Shown here in pieces: positions 32,023 through 38,344 of a stretch of DNA of 38,344 nt. Origin of the DNA: Pseudoflavonifractor intestinihominis (lineage in GTDB: Bacteria > Bacillota > Clostridia > Oscillospirales > Oscillospiraceae); NCBI RefSeq assembly GCF_040096055.1, contig NZ_JBBMFK010000035.1:1-38344 (forward strand), written 5' to 3'. Positions within the stretch are counted from its first letter, which is position 1; each line of letters begins with the position of its first letter. Both the position numbers and the translations under genes were made by a program. The notes under the pieces are model-generated. The model was not told where the DNA came from and searched no databases. It worked only from the letters and a program-made list of their open reading frames with translations.

Positions 32023-32052
32023 ACAACATAGTTGTGAGACTCAGCTGTTCAA

Positions 32053-32367
32053 TTACAGCTTGATCTCGATCTCCACGCCGGCGGGGAGCTCCAGGCTCAT
32101 CAGGGCCTCCACGGTCTTGGGGGAGGGCTTGAGGATGTCGATGAGGCGCTTGTGGGTGCGGCGCTCAAACTGCTCCCGGGAGTCCTTGTACTTGTGCACA
32201 GCGCGCAGGATGGTCACGACCTCTTTCTTGGTGGGCAGAGGGATAGGACCGGAGACAGACGCGCCGGTGCGCTTGGCGGTCTCCACGATCTTCTCGGCGC
32301 TCTGGTCAATGAGCTGGTGGTCGTAAGCCTTGAGACGGATGCGAATCATTTCTTTCTGGGCTGCCAT
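32053..32367 (-). CDS. rpsJ: 30S ribosomal protein S10
   Basis: 104 residues, canonical (IRIRLKAYDHQLIDQSAEKIVETAKRTGA is the family core region; the end is VEIEIKL). S10 also serves as the NusE antitermination factor. It is the first gene of the S10-spc-alpha cluster. AAGGAGG precedes the ATG, and a leader of about 270 nt lies upstream. Confidence 0.98.
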   Translation of the reverse strand: MAAQKEMIRIRLKAYDHQLIDQSAEKIVETAKRTGASVSGPIPLPTKKEVVTILRAVHKYKDSREQFERRTHKRLIDILKPSPKTVEALMSLELPAGVEIEIKL

Positions 32368-32637
32368 GGTGTTTCCTCCTTAAACATACGAAGTGGGGTT
32401 CGGTACTCCTCGCACGCTTCGTACGGTGAGAAATCTTATGTCCACGGTTCCGTGCGTATCACTCCAGGACATGAAGAAAACCGGCTCTAAGCAGGCCGGT
32501 TTACTCCATGCACCGGCGATATACGCCCGTGCACAGATTCCTCAGCCGCCCGATTCTAGCTCGGACATACTCCGCGGAAGTTACCGGCTCACGCCGCAAT
32601 CTCCCGCATCATCGCAGATCGCGCCCTAAACAGGCGC
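32368..32637 (-). promoter_or_regulatory. rpsJ (S10 operon) mRNA leader
   Basis: From the predicted start near 32637 to the rpsJ ATG the RNA shows several stems: GCGCC/GGCGC near the 5' end, a 10-bp stem with one mismatch (32533-32524 with 32518-32509), a terminator-like hairpin (32502-32478), and CACGG/CCGTG just after it. No open frame with a good ribosome-binding site was seen. Such a leader suggests autogenous control of the cluster. Confidence 0.55.
32470..32502 (-). terminator. terminator-like hairpin in the rpsJ leader
   Basis: Minus strand AAACCGGC (32502-32495) and GCCGGTTT (32485-32478), with a 9-nt loop, then TCTTC. It lies about 110 nt before rpsJ and could act as an attenuator, alternative to other pairings in the leader. 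The T-tail is weak, so it may only pause polymerase. Confidence 0.5.
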
Positions 32638-32643
32638 TCTGAT

Positions 32644-32672
32644 ATAATACCCTAAACATAGGGCTATGTCAA
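32644..32672 (-). promoter_or_regulatory. promoter of the S10-spc-alpha cluster
   Basis: Consensus -35 TTGACA (32672-32667) and -10 TATTAT (32649-32644) at 17-bp spacing on the minus strand, preceded by AT-rich DNA with A/T runs (32680-32710) that could serve as an UP element. It is the strongest promoter match in the window. Confidence 0.9.
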
Positions 32673-32783
32673 GAGTTTCTCGGTATTTTTTTGCTCTTTT
32701 TTCAAAAAAACCGTGGTTTTGGCCACTTACACAAAGGAAAAGGCCGGATGGGGCGCTGTTCTGTCCGCTTTGCCCGCCGGGCG

Positions 32784-32818
32784 CAAAAGACCGGGCCGCC
32801 CCATGGGACGGCCCGGTC
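32784..32818 (-). terminator. Rho-independent terminator of the SLH protein gene
   Basis: A perfect 10-bp stem GACCGGGCCG/CGGCCCGGTC (32789-32798 and 32809-32818) with TTTTGCG following on the minus strand. It lies 25 nt after the SLH gene stop. Confidence 0.85.
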
Positions 32819-32843
32819 CGAAACTGCCGGAAAAGCGCCGCGA

Positions 32844-35192
32844 TTACTTGGCGGTGCGGATGATGATGCTGGCCTTGAACTCGCCGGAGCTGGTGTAGCC
32901 GCCGTAGATGTTCAGGCTGTCGCCGGTCTTCAGGCTGCCCAGGGAGAAGCTGCCGCCGGTGGCCTCCTGCATGACGGTGCCCGAGGGGGCGCTGACCTGG
33001 ATCACCGAGCCGTTGCCCGTGCCGTCGTCGGCCCGGAAGGTGATGGTCCGGTCGGAGGTGTTCACGTAGATGACAGTGCCGTTGAGCTGGCTGCTGCTGG
33101 TGGTGGTCTTGTCCACCTCGATGGAGGCCACGGTGTCGCCGTTGGTGACCATGGCCACGTGGTAGCCCACACGCAGGTCGTACATGGAGATGAGCTTGCC
33201 GTCCTGGCTCACCGACACGCCGCTGGTGATGGCGTAGGTGACGGTGCCGCCGTTGTTGTCCAGCTCCACCTCGATGGTGACGCCGGAGGTATCCTCGCTC
33301 TTGCGGGTGATGGTGCCGGAGACATTGGCGCTCTGGGGCACGGAGTCGATCAGGGTGACGGCGTTGTAGCGGACGGTGACGGTGACGGCGTCGCCGGTGC
33401 GCAGCTTGTCAATGGTGCTGGGCTTTTCGCTGCGCCGGATCTGGGGCGGATCGGACAGGTCGATCTGGAAGGGGACCACCCGGCCGTCAGCGGTGGTGAC
33501 GCTGATGACCTCCGTGGTGGTGCCGGCGGGGTAGCTGATGTCGGTGATGGTGCCCGAGGTGACGGTGGAGCCGGGGTAGCCGGCGAGCATGGCCACCTCG
33601 CCGCCGGACAGGCGGACGGTGACGAACCATTCCTTCTGCACGTCGGACACGGCGGCGGTCTTGCCGTTATAGGTCACCACGGCGCTGGCGGCAAAGTTGT
33701 AGGTGGTGGCCTTGTTGGTCTTCAGGTCGGTGATGGTCACGTTGCTGACGCCTCTGGCGCTGCCCACGCTCTTCACGGCGCCCTGGATGTACTGGGTGAC
33801 GGTATCCACAGCGGCGGTGGTCACGTTGCCGTTGTCATTGGACACCCGGAGGGACACATAGCTGCCCACATAGCTGGTGTTCATGGCGGTGACGGCCAGG
33901 CCGTTGGCGGTGATGGCAGTGCCCGCGGGGACGGTGAGCCGCTCCTGCTGGCCGTCAAAGCCGGAGATGGTGAGCACGCTGCCGCCGGAGGCCTGGGTCT
34001 CCACGGCGGTGATCAGGCCCTCGGCCTTCCGGGTGCCGCCGGAGAGCTGGACGGCGGCCAGGTGGTCCTGCTGGTCCACCCGGCAGACGGCGGTGGTGTA
34101 CCCCGCCTCGGGGTCGATGAGCTCATAGCCGCCCACCTTCTGGCCCACCTGGACCTCGGTGAAGCGGTCGTAGGGCAGGGTGAGGGAGGTGCCGTTCACA
34201 TTGAGGAGAATCCCGCTGTCCGACACGCCCACCACAGTGCCGGCCACGGTGTCCAGCTTGCCGGACAGGCGCACGGCCATGGGCGTGCCGTCTTCATCGT
34301 AGCACACCCGGGCGTAGGTACCGGTCTGGAGCAGGGCGCTGTCCACCAGCATGCTGTTCTCATAGATGGGGGTGTCCGCCGGCAGGGAGATGGTGTAGGA
34401 GCCGGACAGGTCGCTGTTGAGGGTGAGGAGGAGCACGTTCTTGCTGCTGGAGGTGGCGGAGACGATGGTGCCCGCCTGCCACTCGTAGTCGGTGTAGTTG
34501 GGCAGCTCCACGCTGGTGCCCCGCTCCTTCATGAAGGCGATGGCCCGGGAGAGCATGGTGGCGGCCACCTCGCGGGTGACGGTGCTCTTGGGCTGGAACT
34601 GGTTCTGGTCGGTGCCGGTGATGATGCCGTATGTATTGAGCAGGTAGATATAGGGCTCACGGCCGGGGGTGATGTCGGCCTTGTCGGTGAACGTGAGGGT
34701 GTAGCTGGACAGGTGCTCGGCCATGGAGTCCAGCTGCATGGCCCGCACCAGGTAGAGGGCGAAGTCCTCCTTGGTGATGGTCCTGCCGTTGTCCAGCGCG
34801 CCGGAGTCATAGAGCCCCTTCAGCTCGGTGTAGGAGAGGATGCCCGCCTCCAGGCAGGTGGCGTACTCGTCCCGGAACCAGGACTGCTGATCCCCCATGA
34901 TGGCAGAGATCTCACTGGCCCGGTCCTTGCCGATCTGGGTCCGCAGATCGGTCTCCACGGCGATGCGGGCGCACAGGGCCAGGGCCTCGCTGCCCTGGAG
35001 CTCGTTCTTGGGGCGGAACTCGCCGTTGTCATAGCCTTTGAACACGCCCTGGGCGGCCATGTCGTTGATGTAGGACTCCGCCCAGTATCCGGCGGGCACG
35101 TCGGGGAACGTGGCGGCGAATGCGGGTACCGTGGTCAGTGAGAGCACCAGCGCCAGGGCCAGCGCACCGGAAAGCAGTCTGTTTCGTTTCAT
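32844..35192 (-). CDS. secreted SLH-domain surface protein with repeated beta modules
   Basis: 782 residues. A signal peptide ends near VPAFA (residue about 26). SLH 1 is at about 28-72 (FPDVPAGYWAESYINDMAAQGVFKGYDNGEFRP), with a weaker SLH 2 at about 105-160 and SLH 3 at 168-222 (FQPKSTVTREVAATML). The three together bind the pyruvylated or other secondary cell-wall polymer. Residues 230-782 are Thr/Ser/Val-rich with a recurring pattern of short strands such as GTI..I, TVTVRYNAVTLID and GDAVTVTV, resembling repeated small beta-barrel modules. No catalytic motif was seen. Likely an S-layer or cell-wall structural or adhesive protein. It has its own promoter and terminator. Confidence 0.8.
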   Translation of the reverse strand: MKRNRLLSGALALALVLSLTTVPAFAATFPDVPAGYWAESYINDMAAQGVFKGYDNGEFRPKNELQGSEALALCARIAVETDLRTQIGKDRASEISAIMGDQQSWFRDEYATCLEAGILSYTELKGLYDSGALDNGRTITKEDFALYLVRAMQLDSMAEHLSSYTLTFTDKADITPGREPYIYLLNTYGIITGTDQNQFQPKSTVTREVAATMLSRAIAFMKERGTSVELPNYTDYEWQAGTIVSATSSSKNVLLLTLNSDLSGSYTISLPADTPIYENSMLVDSALLQTGTYARVCYDEDGTPMAVRLSGKLDTVAGTVVGVSDSGILLNVNGTSLTLPYDRFTEVQVGQKVGGYELIDPEAGYTTAVCRVDQQDHLAAVQLSGGTRKAEGLITAVETQASGGSVLTISGFDGQQERLTVPAGTAITANGLAVTAMNTSYVGSYVSLRVSNDNGNVTTAAVDTVTQYIQGAVKSVGSARGVSNVTITDLKTNKATTYNFAASAVVTYNGKTAAVSDVQKEWFVTVRLSGGEVAMLAGYPGSTVTSGTITDISYPAGTTTEVISVTTADGRVVPFQIDLSDPPQIRRSEKPSTIDKLRTGDAVTVTVRYNAVTLIDSVPQSANVSGTITRKSEDTSGVTIEVELDNNGGTVTYAITSGVSVSQDGKLISMYDLRVGYHVAMVTNGDTVASIEVDKTTTSSSQLNGTVIYVNTSDRTITFRADDGTGNGSVIQVSAPSGTVMQEATGGSFSLGSLKTGDSLNIYGGYTSSGEFKASIIIRTAK

Positions 35193-35257
35193 AGCGCACC
35201 TCCAAATTCGGGCTCGTCCTTTTCCCCGCCGGAAGGCGGGTTGCCATACTTAACATA

Positions 35258-35286
35258 ATTATAGCGGCTCATTCTGGAAAAAGCAA
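35258..35286 (-). promoter_or_regulatory. promoter of the SLH protein gene
   Basis: -35 TTGCTT (35286-35281) and perfect -10 TATAAT (35263-35258) at 17 bp on the minus strand. The 5' UTR contains a CCCGCC/GGCGGG hairpin (35240-35225), then GGAGG 5 nt before the ATG. Confidence 0.8.
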
Positions 35287-35360
35287 CGGGAACCCTGTCT
35301 TTTTCTCCCCGTTCCAGAATCTGCTGTTTTTCAGACGTTTTTCCCGCCGAAAAGTTCCCT

Positions 35361-35404
35361 GCAAAAAACAGGAGCGGGGACAGCCGCCGCTTTCCCCGCT
35401 CCTG
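35361..35404 (-). terminator. Rho-independent terminator of the lipoprotein gene
   Basis: A perfect 12-bp stem (35404-35393 with 35380-35369) and 12-nt loop, then TTTTTT (35368-35363) on the minus strand, 24 nt after the stop. Confidence 0.92.
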
Positions 35405-35427
35405 CTACCTTATATTATATTGTCTCT

Positions 35428-36387
35428 TTACTCGTTGACGGCCGCGCCGCCCGCGGCGCCGCTCTGGCCGTCGGTTCCGGTGCTCTGGGAACCGTCCGTG
35501 CTCTGGGTGCCGTCGGTGTTCTGGGCCGTGGTCAGGTCCTCCGCCTCCAGGGCCTCGGCGGGGATCTCAAAGTCGGTGGCCGCGTCAAAGTTGGAGCAGT
35601 TCATCCGGATCACAGAGCTCACCAGCTGGTTGGTGGCCTCGTCCTCCGTGGTGGTGGGATGGCCCAGGGTCTCGTCGATGTTGGCCTCCATGTTGTCGAT
35701 GACCTCCATCATGTCCATCTCCATCTGGACCAGGTAGCCCTGCTGGTCCACCCACACGGTGACAGAGGCGGCGGGCATGTTCTCCAGGTTGGCCCTGATC
35801 TTCTCCTGCTGGTCCTCGGACATGGAGGAGATGGAGGACAGGTAGCCGTTGGTATCCAGGATGTCCACCAGGGGCGCGCCGCTGATGGAGCCGGTGTACT
35901 TCACCGCGTCGGCGCCGTTGACGGTCTCGGTGCCGTCCTTCTTGAAGCCGGAGGCCTGATCCAGGTAGCCGCCCAGGGTATCCCCGGCGTTATAGGTGTC
36001 CAGCACGTCCTGGGTGGTGGTCTGCTTGGCCCAGTAGGTGCCGTCGGTGGCGTACTGGACCAGGTCCTCCCCCTCTTTCCGGGCGTACATGGTGATGGTC
36101 TGGTTGTAGGTGTCGTCGCCGGTGGCCATGTCCAGCGCCACCTCCGCCTTGATCTTCAGCGGGTCCTGGAAGGTGGTCAGGGTCATCCGGTTGGTGACGG
36201 ACAGATCCTGGTCCTCAGAGGTGTATTCCGCCGCCATCTCGATGACGGCGTCCACGCTGGCGGCGCCCTTCACCTTCTCCAGGGCGGCAGCCACCGTCTC
36301 GTCGGCGTTTCCGCCGGAGCAGGCTGTCAGCGACAGGGCCAGCAGCGCGGCGGCGCCCAGTGCGGCCGTACGTTTCATCCATTTCAT
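35428..36387 (-). CDS. lipoprotein of the DUF6612/LppX-like type
   Basis: 319 residues from the ATG at 36387. It has a lipoprotein signal with lipobox Leu20-Thr-Ala-Cys23, so it is predicted to be lipid-anchored on the outer face of the membrane. The mature part alternates strands and helices (VTNRMTLTTFQDPLKIKAEV; VTVWVDQQGYLVQMEMDM), resembling LolA/LppX-fold proteins grouped as DUF6612-like; this is by pattern, not alignment. The last 35 residues are a Gly/Ser/Thr/Gln low-complexity tail. No ligand is known to me. The extra 26 codons upstream of 36387 overlap the promoter and are rejected. Confidence 0.7.
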   Translation of the reverse strand: MKWMKRTAALGAAALLALSLTACSGGNADETVAAALEKVKGAASVDAVIEMAAEYTSEDQDLSVTNRMTLTTFQDPLKIKAEVALDMATGDDTYNQTITMYARKEGEDLVQYATDGTYWAKQTTTQDVLDTYNAGDTLGGYLDQASGFKKDGTETVNGADAVKYTGSISGAPLVDILDTNGYLSSISSMSEDQQEKIRANLENMPAASVTVWVDQQGYLVQMEMDMMEVIDNMEANIDETLGHPTTTEDEATNQLVSSVIRMNCSNFDAATDFEIPAEALEAEDLTTAQNTDGTQSTDGSQSTGTDGQSGAAGGAAVNE

Positions 36388-36436
36388 TGTACATTGTCCT
36401 TTCTTTCCAATACGCGATATGCGCGCAATTATGGAT

Positions 36437-36465
36437 AGTATAGCACGCTTTCCCCCTTCTGTCAC
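36437..36465 (-). promoter_or_regulatory. promoter of the lipoprotein gene
   Basis: -35 GTGACA (36465-36460) and -10 TATACT (36442-36437), 17-bp spacing, minus strand. It lies back to back with the promoter of the divergent zinc-ribbon gene. Confidence 0.8.
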
Positions 36466-36514
36466 CCGTTTCTCCGCCTTTTTGCCGGGTACTCCCCCTT
36501 TTTTCTCCCGCTTC

Positions 36515-36543
36515 TTGCCATCTCCCCACCGGTGTGCTAGGAT
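36515..36543 (+). promoter_or_regulatory. promoter of the zinc-ribbon protein gene
   Basis: -35 TTGCCA (36515-36520), then a TG-extended -10 TAGGAT (36538-36543), 17 bp. It gives a leader of about 45 nt before the ATG at 36597. Confidence 0.65.
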
Positions 36544-36596
36544 GGATTTGGCCCCAAGTATTCTGTCGATTCTGACTTTTCTGGAGGAGATACCCT

Positions 36597-38294
36597 ATGT
36601 TCTGTCCCAAGTGCGGTTTCCCCTACGGTCCCGACGACCGCTTCTGCGGCCGCTGCGGCGCGGCGCTTCCCGACCGGGAGGCCCATGCGGAGCAGGAGGC
36701 GGTCCCTGCAGAGCAGCCGGCTGCCGCTGCGGCTGCACCCCGCCCCAGGCGGCGGCTCCTCTTTGTGCTGGCCGCGGTACTGGTGCTGGCCGCTGCGGCG
36801 GGCACTCTGGCCTTCTTCCTCACCCGCCCGCCCCAGCTGGACCCGTCCTTTGTTTTGAACAGTCAGAATTCCTTCTTTTTCATGGCCAGGTCCGACCCTG
36901 CCCAGGCGGAGCTGTGGCGGGGTACGGAGCAGGTGCTGACCCTCCCGCAGGAAAACACCGCGTTCCGCTCCGCCGCTATGTCCGCGGACAAGTCTGTGCT
37001 CCTGCTGGCGGATGCCGAAGGCACCCTGTACCGGGCCGATTCCGTTGGCTGCACCACCCTGGCGGAGCAGGTGGGGTACTGCGCGCTCTCCGGCGACGGG
37101 AGCACCGCCGCCTGGGTCACCGCAGATGGGCAGCTCTGGCTCCAGCGGAGCGAGGAGGCCCCGACGCTGGCGGCCGAGGGCGTGTCCCCCTCCTCCGTCC
37201 TCCTGTCCTACGGCGGCCATGCCCTGGTGTGGCAGACAGCCTCTGACAGCGACGGCAACTTTCATCTCTGCCTGATGCTGGACGGCGGCGTGCTCCAGGA
37301 GCTTCCCGCTGAGGATATGGCCCCCGCCCTGGTCACTGACAGCGGCACGCTCTACTACACCGTCCTGGACGGCAGCAGTCTCTCCCTGTACGCCTGGCGG
37401 GACGGAGCTTCCGTCCTGCTCACCGACCGGCTGTCCCTCTTAGCAAGCCTGCTCTCCAACCGGGACGGCACCGAGCTGCTCTACACGACGGAAGAGGACG
37501 ACAGCCCCGTCACCTGGTTCTGCCGGGAGGGCGAGGGACCCCGGAACATCGGCGCCTTCTCCCTTCAGTCCCTCTGTTCCCCGGCCTTTTCCTCCAGCAG
37601 CTATAACGGCACCAATTACCTCTCTGTCCGCCTGTACAACGTGGACACGCTACGGAAAAAATGCCTCCGCTCGGACCAGAACATCTGGCTGCTGGATGGG
37701 GACGGGGAGGCCTCCGCTCTGTTTCCCGAGGACACCTTTCTCTCTCTCTCTGCCGCCTACACCTCCCAGGACGGAAACAGCCTGGTGGTCCAGATCAGCG
37801 GCGTGAGCGAGCAGAACACCCTCTACCGTTTTGACGACCTGTGGGGCGCCCCCGCCTCCCAGGTGCTGGCCCAGGGGCACATGCTCTCCCTGCTGGGCGC
37901 CTCCTCCGACCTGTCCCTGATGCTCTACACCCTCCCCGGCGATACACAGCTGGCGCGGAACTATTACGCCCTCCGGGCGGGTGGGGAGCCGGTGTTCCTG
38001 ACTCATGGCACTGAATTCGCCGTAATCACTGCGGACAACACCATCCTCTGCTCCGCCGACGACAACACCAGACTTCTCTTCTCCGACGGCGGCGATCCTA
38101 TTTCCGTGGAGGTGCCCGCAGCGGAGGACGACAACGTCTTTCTTACTGTCACCGGGGTGGGCAGCCAGACCTGCATCACCGTGTGCGTTGACCTCGCATC
38201 CTCAGCCCCCTCTTCTGCGGACGTCTATACCGTCTCTCCTGACGGTACGCTCAACCTTCTGGCCGAGGATATCCTGTACCTGTACGCCTACTGA
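36597..38294 (+). CDS. membrane-anchored zinc-ribbon protein with probable beta-propeller
   Basis: 565 residues. A zinc ribbon at the very N-terminus (Cys3, Cys6, Cys17, Cys20; CPKCG and CGRCG) is followed by a Pro/Ala linker, a basic RPRRR stop and one transmembrane helix at about 54-75. The rest (about 80-565) is predicted outside, in repeated strand units with D-G turns (DAEGTLYRAD, TADGQLWL, DSGTLYYTV, SPDGTLNLL), like a 7- or 8-bladed propeller of WD40/TolB kind. No enzyme motif was seen. Likely a sensor or scaffold at the cell surface; function unknown. GGAGG lies 8 nt before the ATG. It is divergent from the lipoprotein gene. The last 50 bases of the window (38295-38344) hold no feature. 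Confidence 0.7.
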   Translation: MFCPKCGFPYGPDDRFCGRCGAALPDREAHAEQEAVPAEQPAAAAAAPRPRRRLLFVLAAVLVLAAAAGTLAFFLTRPPQLDPSFVLNSQNSFFFMARSDPAQAELWRGTEQVLTLPQENTAFRSAAMSADKSVLLLADAEGTLYRADSVGCTTLAEQVGYCALSGDGSTAAWVTADGQLWLQRSEEAPTLAAEGVSPSSVLLSYGGHALVWQTASDSDGNFHLCLMLDGGVLQELPAEDMAPALVTDSGTLYYTVLDGSSLSLYAWRDGASVLLTDRLSLLASLLSNRDGTELLYTTEEDDSPVTWFCREGEGPRNIGAFSLQSLCSPAFSSSSYNGTNYLSVRLYNVDTLRKKCLRSDQNIWLLDGDGEASALFPEDTFLSLSAAYTSQDGNSLVVQISGVSEQNTLYRFDDLWGAPASQVLAQGHMLSLLGASSDLSLMLYTLPGDTQLARNYYALRAGGEPVFLTHGTEFAVITADNTILCSADDNTRLLFSDGGDPISVEVPAAEDDNVFLTVTGVGSQTCITVCVDLASSAPSSADVYTVSPDGTLNLLAEDILYLYAY

Positions 38295-38344
38295 CACATT
38301 TCCTGAAAAGTATGGAGCGCCGCGCCCCCTGAGGGGATCAGATC

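Noticed and set aside
32691..35141. Plus-strand frame of about 816 codons antisense to the SLH protein
   Set aside because: Shadow of the real gene, with low-complexity Gly/Val/His composition and no start signals.
1..38344. CRISPR arrays, tRNA or rRNA genes, and insertion-sequence transposases
   Set aside because: No regularly spaced repeats, no cloverleaf-like segments with the usual T-loop sequence, and no transposase-like protein were found in the window.

Overview
The window reads as a chromosomal segment of a GC-rich Bacillota, most likely an Oscillospiraceae-type gut Clostridium (Flavonifractor, Lawsonibacter or Intestinimonas-like). This is inferred from five things. There are strong Shine-Dalgarno sites throughout. 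The S10-spc-alpha ribosomal cluster has the Gram-positive order adk-map-KOW gene-infA-rpmJ-rpsM-rpsK-rpsD-rpoA-rplQ. The adenylate kinase and S14 are zinc-binding types. S-layer homology (SLH) surface proteins are present. All dense coding is GC-rich. Genus cannot be fixed from sequence reading alone.

Layout. (1) 1-4360: a gene-poor stretch, then one large secreted glycoside hydrolase (GH106-like) with a C-terminal SLH anchor and its terminator. (2) About 4440-8485: remains of an integrative element on the + strand. It holds a class II amidotransferase-like gene lacking the nucleophile cysteine, broken gene pieces (one split at an A7 run), a small conserved-looking ORF, an apparently intact large serine recombinase, and an orphan C-terminal fragment. 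(3) 8490-16220, minus strand: one tight aromatic amino acid operon, aroF-aroB-aroA-aroC-pheA-aroK-aroQ-aroE. It supplies every step from DAHP to chorismate and on to phenylpyruvate. No tyrosine-branch gene (tyrA) is present. (4) 16245-32672, minus strand: the S10, spc and alpha ribosomal protein clusters, rpsJ to rplQ, with secY, adk, map, infA and rpoA. (5) 32784-38344: a minus-strand SLH protein with beta-rich modules, a minus-strand lipoprotein, and a divergent membrane-anchored zinc-ribbon protein with a probable beta-propeller.

The most notable observation is the control region of the aromatic operon. A near-consensus promoter (16189-16217) is followed by a 30-codon leader peptide (16157-16065) containing six Phe, one Trp and one Tyr. 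Next comes a perfect 14-bp terminator-like hairpin just before aroF. This is the arrangement of ribosome-mediated transcription attenuation, whereas Bacillota mostly use T-boxes for such genes. Further RNA-level control is suggested by a roughly 270-nt rpsJ leader with a terminator-like hairpin, by a strongly structured rpsJ-rplC spacer, and by a long inverted repeat inserted between rpsN and rpsH. All RNA structures were found by eye as complementary arms. None was folded by computer.
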